A DNA stretch of 64,000 nucleotides from Dokdonia sinensis (lineage in GTDB: Bacteria > Bacteroidota > Bacteroidia > Flavobacteriales > Flavobacteriaceae). Below, piece by piece: positions 43,255 through 52,817 of this stretch (positions are counted from its first letter, which is position 1; every line of letters starts with the position of its first letter). Under the pieces are notes generated by a model. It was given only the letters and a program-made list of their open reading frames with translations. It ran no database searches and was not told the DNA's origin. The stretch spans positions 1 through 64,000 of the forward strand of contig NZ_REFV01000015.1 in the NCBI RefSeq assembly GCF_003688895.1. The letters are read 5' to 3'. The position numbers and the translations under genes are program-made.

Positions 43255-44544
43255 TTATTTTCCGCCCAATCCAGAGCCCTGTGGAGTTGTTTTTTCTAGG
43301 CGTCTCTGTATTTTTCTAATTGCACTCTCTATAGATTTCTCAGGCTCTATAACATTGTATTCTCCCCAGAATTCTGGGTCATTAAAACCTGAACTTTGAT
43401 CTGCCATTATAATAGACTCAGATATGTTTTCGCCCGTTGCAAGCGAACCAGAGGTGGCAACTTCCCAATCTGTAACTGCCATCTCACAAGAAAGCGTATA
43501 GATTGATTTAAAGAGTTTTTTGCGTTTTTTTACTTCAAAAGAGAGTTCTGCATTACTATATCCATAATACCACTTTCCATTTTTCTGACGGTAATTAACC
43601 TCATAAGAAATATTACGTGGTTTAATGCGTACGTCATTAGGTTTTCTTCTAACAAACATTTTTACAACTTCTGAGTTGTTTGTAATATTTAAATTATAAG
43701 TAGCCTTGACGAGTGCTAGCGAAGAGCCGTTTATATAAAGCTTTCCTTCATATAATGGCGTGACAACATTGTCGCCTTGTTTAAAATTAACGGTATATAC
43801 CATCTTATTATCAACCTCAGTCATTTCGCCAAATTGGAACTCGTATGCATCCATAGTTTCGGGTGTAAAAATATACTCAGGATATTTCATCACATCTACA
43901 TAGAGTGTACTAAAAGGTCCTCCTTGTAATTTTAAAGCAATAGTGTCAAGCCTGCTATAATCTGTATTTTTTCTAGATTTAATTAAACTAATTCCATCTT
44001 TAGAAGGCGAAGCATAAGGTTCTTTATGGATGTTCAGAACAGCCTCAGCCAGAGATGCGTTTTTATTACGTTTTTTAATCGTTTCACGGTAGAAGGCAGT
44101 CATAACGGTTTTATCAGATAAGTAATTATCTCTTTTCTCATTAAAGACCTTCTTTACAAGCTCTTTTGCATTTTTATACGTTACTACATTTACTTCATTC
44201 AGATTAATGGAGCTTGGAGCAAGTGAGATTTTTATTTCTTTTTCATCTTGCGGTATTGCTATCATTTGTTGGTCGTGACCTATAGCCTTTATAAGAATTT
44301 TACCAGAGAGATGTTTTGAGGGAACTTTGAGAAGAAAATCACCATCCATATTAGTTACGGTACTAATGTTAGTGCCTACAATTGTAATGGTGGCGGAGGC
44401 TATTTCTTTGTTTGTGTCTTGGCTTTCTACAGCGCCTTTTACCTCTTTAAAGCCATCTTGACTAAAAGATATGAAAGGAATTAAAAAAGCAATCATAAGA
44501 ACAAATGTCTTGATCGTCAGTCGGGAATGTGAGCGCTTTTCCAT
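43255..44544 (-). CDS. Carboxypeptidase-like regulatory-domain outer-membrane protein
   Basis: A 429-residue exported protein. A basic N-terminus and hydrophobic helix (about 11-28) form a signal peptide ending FISFSQ. A CarboxypepD_reg-like beta-sandwich follows (about 33-110; VKGAVESQDTNKEIASATITIVGTNISTVTNMDGDFLLKVP). The remaining 300 residues are beta-rich, similar to the N-terminal part of DUF5686-type proteins but without the C-terminal barrel. Function unknown; probably envelope assembly or surface binding. Confidence 0.72.
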   Translation of the reverse strand: MEKRSHSRLTIKTFVLMIAFLIPFISFSQDGFKEVKGAVESQDTNKEIASATITIVGTNISTVTNMDGDFLLKVPSKHLSGKILIKAIGHDQQMIAIPQDEKEIKISLAPSSINLNEVNVVTYKNAKELVKKVFNEKRDNYLSDKTVMTAFYRETIKKRNKNASLAEAVLNIHKEPYASPSKDGISLIKSRKNTDYSRLDTIALKLQGGPFSTLYVDVMKYPEYIFTPETMDAYEFQFGEMTEVDNKMVYTVNFKQGDNVVTPLYEGKLYINGSSLALVKATYNLNITNNSEVVKMFVRRKPNDVRIKPRNISYEVNYRQKNGKWYYGYSNAELSFEVKKRKKLFKSIYTLSCEMAVTDWEVATSGSLATGENISESIIMADQSSGFNDPEFWGEYNVIEPEKSIESAIRKIQRRLEKTTPQGSGLGGK

Positions 44545-44718
44545 AATTTAAAAGATTTGTTAGGAGTATTATCCTAAATTATATCTTATGAAGTTACAAA
44601 AAAAATGAAGACGCCCGACGAGCAAATGTCAGGTTTATAGATTGTTAAATATATCTTTAAAACAGGGGCTTAGAACTTTGATCTAAGAAAATAGAGTAGA
44701 TTATTGTGTTTTTTTGTC

Positions 44719-44735
44719 CGCTTTCGCGAAAGCGT
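44719..44735. repeat. Iterated palindrome, near-full copy
   Basis: CGCTTTCGCGAAAGCGT, intergenic between the CNT transporter and the CarboxypepD_reg-like gene. Confidence 0.95.
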
Positions 44736-44810
44736 AACTTTTCACTCATTATAGATTTGAGTACGACGCATCAGGTAGTATATTACTTTTCTTACTTTAT
44801 GTAAACCCGA

Positions 44811-46211
44811 TTATCCGATTATCATCCCAGCGATGGTTGCCGAAATCAAGGAAGCAATGGATCCTCCTATAAGAGCTTTCATACCAAAACGAGAAAGTTG
44901 TGTGCGTTGTTTAGGAGCAAGAGAGCCTATACCTCCTATCTGAATTCCAATAGATGCAAAGTTTGCAAATCCGCAGAGCATATAAGTTGCCATTATTATA
45001 GACTTCTGGTAATTGAGGTGTACAGCGTTGGACGTATCTTTGAGTTCTGCAAGCTGTATGTACCCTACAAATTCACTAGCTGCAAGTTTAATTCCAAGGA
45101 GCTGTCCCATCATAGTTGTATCTTCACTAGCAACTCCTATAAGCCACATAAGAGGGGCAAATATAGTTCCAAGTATAGCCTCGAGAGAAAGTTTGGGATA
45201 AGTAGAGTTTTCTGCAATCCAATTATTAATAGAGGTAACCTCGCCTAGCCAGCCTAAAACACCATTTGCCATTGCGATAAATGCAACAAATACGAGGAGC
45301 ATCGCACCTACGTTTACGGCTAGTCTTAGACCTTCAGTCGTACCGTTTGCTATGGCGTCTAATACGTTTGCGCCTATTTTGTCATTAGATACAGTAACGT
45401 CTGTATTAATCTCTTCGGTTTGCGGATATAGAATTTTTGAAATTACAATTGCACCTGGTGCAGCCATAACAGAGGCTGCGAGAAGATGTTTTGCAAAAAT
45501 GAGACGTAAGGCTTCATCTTCTCCACCTAGAAAACCTATATAAGCAGCAAGAACGGCTCCCGCCACAGTCGCCATTCCTCCTATCATCACGAGAAGGATT
45601 TCAGACTTATTCATTTTTTCTAGGTAAGCCTTAATAAGTAATGGTGCTTCTGTTTGTCCTAAGAAAATATTTCCAGCGACACTTAAACTTTCGGCACCAG
45701 AAATCCCTAAGAGTTTTGATAACAACCATCCAAAAGCTTTTACCACTTTCTGAATCACTCCAAAGTAATACATTACAGAGGTGAGAGCAGAAAAGAATAT
45801 AATAGTAGGCAGCACTTGGAAAGCAAAAATATAACCGAATGTGGTTGTGTCGCTCACAAGACCTTTAAAGAGAAAATCGCTACCAGCTAGAGTAAATTCT
45901 AGAATACTCACAAAAATACTCCCAATGAAGTCAAAAATCGTTTCAATAAATGGAACCTTTAGTACTCCAATGGCTATAATTAATTGAAAAGCTAATCCTA
46001 TACCAACAGTTTTCCAGTTTATCGCTTTGCGGTTACTACTAAAAAGAACAGCAACAAAAATAAGTGTAATCATCCCTAAAACACCGCGGCCTAGACTTTC
46101 TAATGAGAAACCTTGAGATGGAATTACATCTGTCATAACCTGAGATGTTTCCTGCGCAAAAGCTGTAAATGAAATTAATAAGACTAGTAACGTGAGTAGT
46201 AGTTTGCGCAT
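44811..46211 (-). CDS. Concentrative nucleoside transporter (NupC/CNT family)
   Basis: A 466-residue inner-membrane symporter. Family landmarks are the gate and core segments LGISGAESLSVAGNIFLGQTEAPLLIKAYL, GGMATVAGAVLAAYIGFLG and NFASIGIQIGGIGSLAPKQR. An N-terminal signal-like segment (MRKLLLTLLVLLISFTAFAQ) precedes the first core helix, as in many Bacteroidota members. Coupling is likely to Na+ or H+. It lies 20 bp downstream of the bifunctional nuclease, suggesting a nucleoside salvage unit together with thyA. Confidence 0.9.
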   Translation of the reverse strand: MRKLLLTLLVLLISFTAFAQETSQVMTDVIPSQGFSLESLGRGVLGMITLIFVAVLFSSNRKAINWKTVGIGLAFQLIIAIGVLKVPFIETIFDFIGSIFVSILEFTLAGSDFLFKGLVSDTTTFGYIFAFQVLPTIIFFSALTSVMYYFGVIQKVVKAFGWLLSKLLGISGAESLSVAGNIFLGQTEAPLLIKAYLEKMNKSEILLVMIGGMATVAGAVLAAYIGFLGGEDEALRLIFAKHLLAASVMAAPGAIVISKILYPQTEEINTDVTVSNDKIGANVLDAIANGTTEGLRLAVNVGAMLLVFVAFIAMANGVLGWLGEVTSINNWIAENSTYPKLSLEAILGTIFAPLMWLIGVASEDTTMMGQLLGIKLAASEFVGYIQLAELKDTSNAVHLNYQKSIIMATYMLCGFANFASIGIQIGGIGSLAPKQRTQLSRFGMKALIGGSIASLISATIAGMIIG

Positions 46212-46231
46212 TTAGATATTATTAATAGGGT

Positions 46232-46843
46232 TTAGTTCCTTTTTGAGATTTCATCTCTTAGTTGTGCCGCCTTCTCGTAGTCTTCATTATTTACGGCTTC
46301 ATCTAAACTTGTGTGCAATTCCTGAAGGGACATTTGCTTATAATCGTTGTCACTGGAGAAGTCATCTTCTAGTACGAGCTCGTCCATAAGTACTTCGTCA
46401 TCATCCGTGTATTCTGTAGGGTCAGTATTTCCTTTGAGAAAAATCCCCGCTTTGTCCAGAATATTTTTATAAGTAAAAATAGGAGCTTGAAAACGCAATG
46501 CCAGAGAAATGGCATCGCTGGTACGAGCATCTATAATCTCTTCTATCTTGTCTCGTTCACAGATGATACTTGAGTAGAACACACCATCTACAAGTTTGTG
46601 AATGATTACTTGCTTGATGATGATGTCAAAACGGTCGGCAAAATTTTTAAAGAGATCGTGGGTTAGTGGTCTGGGTGGTTTTATCTCTTTTTCTAATGCA
46701 ATAGCGATGGATTGCGCTTCAAATGCACCTATAACAATAGGAAGTTTGCGCTCACCATCTGCTTCATTTAAAATAAGCGCATACGCACCATTTTGTGTTT
46801 GACTATAAGAGATTCCCTTTATGTTTAACCGAACTAGACTCAT
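46232..46843 (-). CDS. Bifunctional nuclease family (DUF151) protein with UVR motif
   Basis: A DUF151/bifunctional-nuclease domain (about 1-125; ALILNEADGERKLPIVIGAFEAQSIAIAL and ARTSDAISLALRFQAPIFT) is followed by an acidic linker and a C-terminal UvrB/UvrC motif (LDEAVNNEDYEKAAQLRDEI). Family members show DNase/RNase activity in plants and occur widely in bacteria. The start is MSLVRLNIKG (203 residues): the next in-frame ATG upstream lies inside a TATTTTTG promoter box and so would not be transcribed. First gene of the unit with the CNT transporter. Confidence 0.88.
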   Translation of the reverse strand: MSLVRLNIKGISYSQTQNGAYALILNEADGERKLPIVIGAFEAQSIAIALEKEIKPPRPLTHDLFKNFADRFDIIIKQVIIHKLVDGVFYSSIICERDKIEEIIDARTSDAISLALRFQAPIFTYKNILDKAGIFLKGNTDPTEYTDDDEVLMDELVLEDDFSSDNDYKQMSLQELHTSLDEAVNNEDYEKAAQLRDEISKRN

Positions 46844-46849
46844 AAGTTG

Positions 46850-46857
46850 CAAAAATA
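46850..46857 (-). promoter_or_regulatory. -7 promoter box that sets the bifunctional nuclease start (TATTTTTG)
   Basis: Minus-strand TATTTTTG ends 6 nt before the ATG at 46843 and overlaps the alternative start at 46852, which it excludes. No TTG partner at standard distance. Confidence 0.55.
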
Positions 46858-46939
46858 GGAAAAAGGGATTATAAAGTAAGATTATTTAAGAGTCGAGAAG
46901 TTATGAGGATTCCTTTGAGCACTAATATGGAGCTTAAAC

Positions 46940-46975
46940 TAAAATGAGCCTAAGAAATCTTAAGCTCATTTTTTA
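46940..46975. terminator. Terminator downstream of etfA
   Basis: ATGAGC(C)TAAG pairs with CTTAAGCTCAT, with T6 on the plus side and TTTT on the minus side. Confidence 0.7.
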
Positions 46976-46995
46976 AATATCTAAATATTTATGAA

Positions 46996-47961
46996 TTAAC
47001 TATTGGCTGCTTTAAAAGCTTTTAGTTTCTCATTAAGCTTCGGTACAATTTCAAAGGCATCACCTACAATTCCATAGTCTGCTGCCTTAAAGAAAGGTGC
47101 TTCTGGGTCGTTGTTAATTACCACTTTAGTTTTTGAAGAGTTAATCCCTGCAAGGTGTTGTATGGCTCCAGAGATTCCAATTGCGATATACAGATTTGCC
47201 GCTACGGGCTTTCCTGTTTGTCCTACGTGTTCTCCGTGAGGTCTCCATCCTAGGTCAGAAACTGGCTTAGAACAAGCGGTTGCTGCTCCGAGGATATCTG
47301 CCATTTCTTCTATCATTTCCCAGTTCTCAGGTCCTTTGAGACCACGACCTGCAGAAACAACAATCTCGGCATCTGCAATAGCAACTTTATCTGTTGCTTT
47401 GTCTATAGATTGTACTTTTACTCCAGAGGTGTCCCCTAAATCTACTGCGAAATCTTCGGTTGCTGCGGCTCCTGATGTTTCATTAAGGCCAAAAGCGTTC
47501 TTTCCTAATCCTACGATTTTCACATCGGTTGTAATCTCGGTATTACTGAAGGCTTTATTTGTAAATGCTGTGCGCTTTACCACAAATGGACTTGTACTTT
47601 CTGGTAATCCTACCACGTTAGATGCATAACCTGCTTCAAGTTCTATCGCGAGTAGGGGAGCGATGTATTTTGCATTTGCACTTTGGCTCAATACAATGAC
47701 CTTTGCTCCTTCGGCTTTTGCTGCTTGGGCAATCGCTTTCGCGAAAGCGGACGCATTAAAATCTCCCAACGCATCATTTGTTATATTAAGAACTTTATCT
47801 ATTCCGTGTGCGCCTAGTGAGATCGTGTCTCCGCCATTTATGGCAACTGCCGTAGCGGTAGTTCCCATCATATCTGCAATTCCCTTTGCGTAGCTGGCTA
47901 CCTCGAGGGCGGTCTTTTTATAAGTACCGTTTTCTGATTCTGTATATACTAAAACTGACAT
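46996..47961 (-). CDS. etfA: Electron transfer flavoprotein subunit alpha
   Basis: FAD-binding subunit that accepts electrons from acyl-CoA and other dehydrogenases and passes them to ETF-quinone oxidoreductase. The C-terminal FAD domain is clear: [65 protein letters not shown] and [20 protein letters not shown]. It follows etfB with a 124-bp spacer containing GAGTTCAGAGTT-like repeat sequence. A palindrome copy is read as [12 protein letters not shown] at about residue 72. Confidence 0.95.
   Translation of the reverse strand: MSVLVYTESENGTYKKTALEVASYAKGIADMMGTTATAVAINGGDTISLGAHGIDKVLNITNDALGDFNASAFAKAIAQAAKAEGAKVIVLSQSANAKYIAPLLAIELEAGYASNVVGLPESTSPFVVKRTAFTNKAFSNTEITTDVKIVGLGKNAFGLNETSGAAATEDFAVDLGDTSGVKVQSIDKATDKVAIADAEIVVSAGRGLKGPENWEMIEEMADILGAATACSKPVSDLGWRPHGEHVGQTGKPVAANLYIAIGISGAIQHLAGINSSKTKVVINNDPEAPFFKAADYGIVGDAFEIVPKLNEKLKAFKAANS
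47734..47749. repeat. Iterated palindrome inside etfA
   Basis: CGCTTTCGCGAAAGCG, read as AFAKAIAQ. Confidence 0.95.
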
Positions 47962-48085
47962 AGTGTTTTGAGTTATGAGTTAAGAGCTATGAGTTCAGAG
48001 TTAAAAATGCTGAAACCATAACTCGACTGTAAGCGAACTTGCTGTGCGCGTCGCTTTTCTAATTTCTTTTTTCGACTTTCTACTT

Positions 48086-48826
48086 TTAGATGGCTTTTGC
48101 TTCGTTATGAAGTAAATCGATCAGCTCATCTACATTATCTACAAGCTTTACGGCTCCCTTAGGTGCTGGTTTTTCGAAGGATATTGCTTTTGTTTCGGCT
48201 GCAGCTCCTGTGGGTTCTACTACGTTAAGTGGCTTTTTACGTGCCATCATAATTCCTCTCATATTAGGAATACGAAGGTCACTTTCTTCTACAAGGCCTT
48301 TTTGACCACCAATGACTAGGGGCAAACTTGTTGTTGCGATTTCCTTTCCTCCGTCTATCTCACGTATTGTCGTTGCGGTATTTCCATCTACTTCTAAGCT
48401 TATACAGGTATTAACAAAGTTTGCTCCTGTAAGTCCTGCGAGCATTCCTGGTACCATTCCTCCATTGTAATCTATGGATTCACGTCCTGCGATTACAAGG
48501 TCGTAGCCTCCATCTTGAACAACTTTTGCCAGTTCTTTGGCTACTTGGTAACCGTCGGTTGCCGGAGTATTTACGCGTATTGCGCTATCTGCTCCTATGG
48601 CGAGTGCCTTGCGCAAGGTAGGCTCGGTTTCTGGTCCTCCTACATTTACAACATCTACAGATGCGCCTTGTTTTTCTTTAAACCACATTGCTCTGGTTAA
48701 ACCAAATTCATCATTCGGATTGATTACAAACTGTACTCCGTTTGTGTCGAACTGAGTATCGCCGTCTGTGAAGTTGATTTTTGAAGTCGTATCAGGCACG
48801 TGACTGATGCATACTAGTATTTTCAT
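48086..48826 (-). CDS. etfB: Electron transfer flavoprotein subunit beta
   Basis: AMP-binding partner of EtfA. The protein (246 residues) begins KILVCISHVPDTTSKINFTDG, continues NPNDEFGLTRAMWFKE and has the ETF-beta signature in VIAGRESIDYNGGMVPGMLAGL with EESDLRIPNMRGIMMARKKPL. It is the first gene of the etfBA operon; a TACCTTTA-like box lies about 20 bp upstream. Confidence 0.95.
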   Translation of the reverse strand: MKILVCISHVPDTTSKINFTDGDTQFDTNGVQFVINPNDEFGLTRAMWFKEKQGASVDVVNVGGPETEPTLRKALAIGADSAIRVNTPATDGYQVAKELAKVVQDGGYDLVIAGRESIDYNGGMVPGMLAGLTGANFVNTCISLEVDGNTATTIREIDGGKEIATTSLPLVIGGQKGLVEESDLRIPNMRGIMMARKKPLNVVEPTGAAAETKAISFEKPAPKGAVKLVDNVDELIDLLHNEAKAI

Positions 48827-48856
48827 AAGAATATTTTATATAAAGGTACGCTTTCG

Positions 48857-48876
48857 CCCCTCGACAGCGCTCGGGA
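48857..48876. repeat. Dispersed repeat, CTCGACAGCGCTCG type
   Basis: CCCCTCGACAGCGCTCGGGA, fused directly to a half palindrome (ACGCTTTCGC, 48848-48857). Confidence 0.65.
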
Positions 48877-49223
48877 TAAACACGCGATTTGCGTACTATT
48901 TCGTTTTCGTAACAAAAATATGATAAAAAACTTTGATTTGCTATGCGTGCATAGTAAAATTTTAAAGAAATGTAATTTTTTGAGGTTTTGGAATTGCTTA
49001 TTTTTGTCTTCCAGAAAAAATAGTAATCATCTTTGAGAGTGAAATCAAGGATTTAAAAGATACTCGCCTGCGGCGTATCTCTGACGAGTGAGGTGCGAGC
49101 AAGAGTTATTATATTTTGAACTGAGTCTTTTCTTAAGTAAGAAGAGGTTTGATAATTAAAAAGATACCCGCCTACGCCATATCTCCGACGAGTGAGGCAC
49201 GAGCGAGAGGAAGATAAAAAAGT
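48877..49223. other. etfB-pdhB intergenic region with 47-bp direct repeats
   Basis: Divergent spacer with no gene. It carries two imperfect direct repeats, 49059-49105 and 49163-49209, the second ending 14 bp before pdhB. Confidence 0.6.
49059..49209. repeat. Pair of 47-bp direct repeats upstream of pdhB
   Basis: 49059-49105 and 49163-49209 align without gaps with eight differences in 47. Shared core: GACGAGTGAGG followed by CGAGC. Each copy contains internal inverted pieces (GATAC/GTATC in the first). Confidence 0.8.
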
Positions 49224-50201
49224 ATGAGAACAATCCAATTTAGAGAAGCCATCTGTGAAGCAATGAGCGAGGAGATGCGTCGTGATGAATCCGTGTACCT
49301 TATGGGCGAAGAAGTTGCCGAATACAATGGAGCTTATAAAGCCTCAAAAGGGATGCTAGACGAATTTGGTGCAGACCGTGTGATCGATACGCCCATCGCC
49401 GAGCTTGGTTTTGGAGGAATAGGTGTAGGAAGCACAATGACGGGATGTCGTCCTATTATAGAGTATATGACGTTTAATTTCTCACTCGTAGGGATTGACC
49501 AGATTATAAATAATGCGGCGAAAATTCGCCAGATGTCTGGAGGGCAGTTTCCGTGTCCTATCGTTTTTCGTGGTCCTACGGGATCTGCAGGGCAACTGGG
49601 AGCGACACACTCACAGGCTTTTGAAAATTGGTTTGCAAATACACCAGGATTAAAAGTAGTTGTACCGTCTAACCCTTATGATGCAAAAGGATTACTTAAA
49701 GCCTCTATACGCGATAATGATCCCGTAATATTTATGGAGTCAGAGCAAATGTATGGTGATAAAGGCGAAGTGCCAGATGGCGAATATGTTCTGCCCATAG
49801 GCGTTGCAGATGTAAAAAGAGAAGGAACAGATGTAACTATTGTTTCTTTTGGGAAAATTATTAAGGAAGCATACAAGGCTGCAGAGGAGCTTGAGAAAGA
49901 TGGTATCTCTTGTGAAATTATAGACTTACGTACGGTAAGACCTATGGACCACAAAGCAATTTTTGATTCGGTTAAGAAGACCAATCGACTTGTAATTCTG
50001 GAGGAAGCGTGGCCTTTTGGGAACGTAGCGACTGAGATTACATATCAGGTACAAGAAAATTGTTTTGATTATCTAGATGCACCAATTATAAAAATAAACA
50101 CAGCAGATACGCCAGCACCGTATTCGCCCGTTCTACTAAAAGAATGGTTGCCTGATCACGAGGATGTGGTGAAGGCTGTTAAAAAAGTGTTGTATAGATA
50201 A
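49224..50201 (+). CDS. pdhB: Pyruvate dehydrogenase E1 component, beta subunit
   Basis: The beta subunit pairs with E1-alpha to decarboxylate pyruvate with thiamine diphosphate. Blocks are REAICEAMSEEMRRDESVYLMGEEVAEYNGAYKASKG, DTPIAELGFGGIGVG, FRGPTGSAGQLGATHSQAFENWF and YDAKGLLKASIRDNDPVIFMESEQMYG. The 325-residue length is typical. No E1-alpha or E2 gene adjoins, so the complex genes are dispersed. A related branched-chain 2-oxoacid E1-beta is the main alternative, but the sequence favours PDH. The last base of its stop codon is the first base of a palindrome copy. Confidence 0.9.
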   Translation: MRTIQFREAICEAMSEEMRRDESVYLMGEEVAEYNGAYKASKGMLDEFGADRVIDTPIAELGFGGIGVGSTMTGCRPIIEYMTFNFSLVGIDQIINNAAKIRQMSGGQFPCPIVFRGPTGSAGQLGATHSQAFENWFANTPGLKVVVPSNPYDAKGLLKASIRDNDPVIFMESEQMYGDKGEVPDGEYVLPIGVADVKREGTDVTIVSFGKIIKEAYKAAEELEKDGISCEIIDLRTVRPMDHKAIFDSVKKTNRLVILEEAWPFGNVATEITYQVQENCFDYLDAPIIKINTADTPAPYSPVLLKEWLPDHEDVVKAVKKVLYR

Positions 50202-50218
50202 CGCTTTCGCGAAAGCGG
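50201..50218. repeat. Iterated palindrome overlapping the pdhB stop
   Basis: ACGCTTTCGCGAAAGCGG begins with the A of the TAA stop codon. Confidence 0.95.
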
Positions 50219-50231
50219 ACTCACCCTTAAC

Positions 50232-50265
50232 AAGCTTCTGTCTCAATGACGGGAGCTTTTTATTT
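50232..50265 (+). terminator. pdhB terminator
   Basis: AAGCT(T)CTGTC pairs with GACGGGAGCTT, followed by TTTTTATTTT; 30 bp past the pdhB stop. Confidence 0.7.
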
Positions 50266-50273
50266 TAGAACTT

Positions 50274-52817
50274 ATGCGCACAAAGTTATATTTTCTTTTT
50301 CTATTACTTCCTGTTGTCGCTCTTGCCCAAACTAAGGTGAGTGGTCTGGTCAAAGATGAAAATGGGGAATCTGTTCCCTTTGCAAACGTTCTGTTTGTAA
50401 ACTCAAATGAGGGAACAATTACAAATGAAGACGGTCGTTTTTATCTAGAATCTGACGAAACGTGGTCTACACTCCGCGTGTCTTTTATAGGTTTTGAAAC
50501 ACAAGATATCGAGCTTGACCAAAAAGTAAATTACAAAATGGAAATTGTTCTAGGCTCTGGTGCTGAGGCAATGAGTGAAGTAGTTATTTTTTCAGGAAAA
50601 ACATCAAAAGACGAAGCTGAGAATCCTGCTATTAAGATGCTACGCAAAATTTGGGCTAATAAACGTGAGAATGGACTGCGCCAGTTCAAGCAATATAAAT
50701 ATGACAAGTACGAGAAACTTCAGTTTGACCTAAATACAATAGATAGTGCGCTCATAAATAGTAAACTATTCAAAGGAATGGAGTTTATTTTTGATCAGAC
50801 AGATACTTCACGAGTAACTGGAAAAACGTATCTACCCATCTTCGTAAACGAGGCGTTTTCTAAAGTGTATGGAGATAATGTAATTAATAAGGAGAAGGAA
50901 ATTTTAGAAGGGAACAAGAATAGTGGTTTTAGTGAAAACCAGACCATCATCACCTTTGTAAAAGACCTTTACAATGATTACGACGTTTATAGTAATTACT
51001 TACAGTTTTTTGACAAGAGTTTTACGAGTCCCATATCTCGTACGGGAATCCAAACATATAACTACGTACTGGCCGACAGTACGTTTATAGATAATAAGTG
51101 GTGTTATAATATTATCTATTATCCGCGTAGGAAAAACGAGCTTACATTCAAGGGAGATTTTTGGGTAAATGATACCACTTGGGCCATTAAGGAGATCAAT
51201 ATGCAACTCTCTAAAAGTGCAAACATAAACTGGGTCAAGGAAATCTATATGGAGCAAGAGTTTGATATTGTAAACGACTCCACCTTCTTGCTTGCTCGTG
51301 ATTATTTCCTTTCTGATTTCTCATTCCGTAAAAAAGAAGAATCTCGTGGAATGTATGGTAAGCGCACGACACTTTATGAGAATTACGATTTTGATAAAGA
51401 ACTGGACAAGGATTTTTATGATAGGGAAGTGTACAACTACGATAAGGATGTATACAATCGCGACGATGCCTTTTGGGAAGAAAATCGATTAGAGTCTTTG
51501 AGTAAGGATGAAGCTGGTGTCTACAAGATGCTAGATACACTCAAGACGGTCAAGAAGTTTAAAAACCTGTACAATGCGGGTTCCATACTTGCCTCTGGAT
51601 ATTGGGAAATCCCTAGTTTGAATTTTGATTACGGCCCTATTTTCTCTACGTTTGGGTTTAATGATGTAGAGGGATTACGTATTCGTACCGGAGGTCGTAC
51701 CTATTTTGGGCAAAATGACCTGTGGCGACTAGAAGGATTCCTTGCGTATGGATTTAAGGATAAAAAAGGCAAGTTTGGATTATCAGGTAAATGGCTTGTA
51801 GATAAAAAAAGCAGGCTTATTTTCTCTGGAGGATACCGTCAGGATGTAGAACAAATAGGGGCGAGTCTCACCACATCTCGGGATGTATTGGGTCGTAATC
51901 TCGCATCATCTTCCCTTGTTAATACCGCAGTAAATGATAAGTTAACATCAATAAAACTTGCAAATGTTGCAGTAGAGATAGAACCAATCCAAAATCTAAA
52001 ATTCCGTACAGACCTTTCTTTAAGAGAACTGGCATCTGCATCGCCTACGTTTAGTTTAGACTATTTTACGGATGAAGCAATGACAACCACCACGGGTGAA
52101 CTTAAACAAGCTGAGGTCGTGTTTACCACTATATGGGAACCAGGTAAGAAAACTTCTGGTTTTGGAGTAGAGCGTCGTACGGCAAATGAGTGGTTTCCCA
52201 CATTCTTTGTGAGTTACACTCGAGGATTAGAGGGAACGCTAGATAGCGACTTCGAGTACGATAAATTACAATTCTCATTTAAAAAATCAACGCGTTTAGG
52301 TGGTTTTGGACAATTAAGTATCTCAACGGAGGTGGGTAAGATATTTGATGAGGTGCCACTTGCCTTATTGAGTCCCGTACCAGGAAACCAATCACTATTC
52401 TCTATATTCAATACGTATAGCCAGCTCAATTTTTATGAGTTTGTGACCGATGAGTATGCTTCTGTGCAGTTAGAACACAATTTTGGCGGGCGTATTTTCA
52501 ATAGAATTCCATTACTAAAAGGTTTAAATCTGCGTGAGATTATAGGAATACGCGGAGTGATAGGTAATATTTCTCAAGGAAATATCGATTTAAACAGACC
52601 GGCTTTTGAAGATTTACTTTTTGAAGACGGTATGATGCCTACAGCAATCACACCTAATCTTATTGCACCTTCTAGCGAGCCTTATTATGAATATAGTTTT
52701 GGGGTGGGGAATATCTTTAAAGTCTTTCGTATCGATTTAAATATCCGTGGGAATTACAATTTCTTGCCTGATGCTAGGAAGGTTGGGGTTACTGGGAGTT
52801 TTGGGTTTTATTTTTAA
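50274..52817 (+). CDS. DUF5686 / carboxypeptidase-like regulatory domain outer-membrane protein
   Basis: An 847-residue outer-membrane protein with signal peptide MRTKLYFLFLLLPVVALAQ. A CarboxypepD_reg-like sandwich (about 20-110; VSGLVKDENGESVPFANVLFVNSNEGTITNEDGRFYLES) is followed by the long DUF5686 region. Its C-terminal half is a predicted beta barrel ending FLPDARKVGVTGSFGFYF, with terminal Phe. Such proteins are abundant in Bacteroidota; function unknown. It begins 8 bp after the pdhB terminator, in a single-gene unit. Confidence 0.85.
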   Translation: MRTKLYFLFLLLPVVALAQTKVSGLVKDENGESVPFANVLFVNSNEGTITNEDGRFYLESDETWSTLRVSFIGFETQDIELDQKVNYKMEIVLGSGAEAMSEVVIFSGKTSKDEAENPAIKMLRKIWANKRENGLRQFKQYKYDKYEKLQFDLNTIDSALINSKLFKGMEFIFDQTDTSRVTGKTYLPIFVNEAFSKVYGDNVINKEKEILEGNKNSGFSENQTIITFVKDLYNDYDVYSNYLQFFDKSFTSPISRTGIQTYNYVLADSTFIDNKWCYNIIYYPRRKNELTFKGDFWVNDTTWAIKEINMQLSKSANINWVKEIYMEQEFDIVNDSTFLLARDYFLSDFSFRKKEESRGMYGKRTTLYENYDFDKELDKDFYDREVYNYDKDVYNRDDAFWEENRLESLSKDEAGVYKMLDTLKTVKKFKNLYNAGSILASGYWEIPSLNFDYGPIFSTFGFNDVEGLRIRTGGRTYFGQNDLWRLEGFLAYGFKDKKGKFGLSGKWLVDKKSRLIFSGGYRQDVEQIGASLTTSRDVLGRNLASSSLVNTAVNDKLTSIKLANVAVEIEPIQNLKFRTDLSLRELASASPTFSLDYFTDEAMTTTTGELKQAEVVFTTIWEPGKKTSGFGVERRTANEWFPTFFVSYTRGLEGTLDSDFEYDKLQFSFKKSTRLGGFGQLSISTEVGKIFDEVPLALLSPVPGNQSLFSIFNTYSQLNFYEFVTDEYASVQLEHNFGGRIFNRIPLLKGLNLREIIGIRGVIGNISQGNIDLNRPAFEDLLFEDGMMPTAITPNLIAPSSEPYYEYSFGVGNIFKVFRIDLNIRGNYNFLPDARKVGVTGSFGFYF

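Noticed and set aside
49059-49209. CRISPR-like interpretation of the repeats upstream of pdhB
   Set aside because: Only two imperfect copies, one spacer-like gap of 57 bp, and no cas gene in the window.
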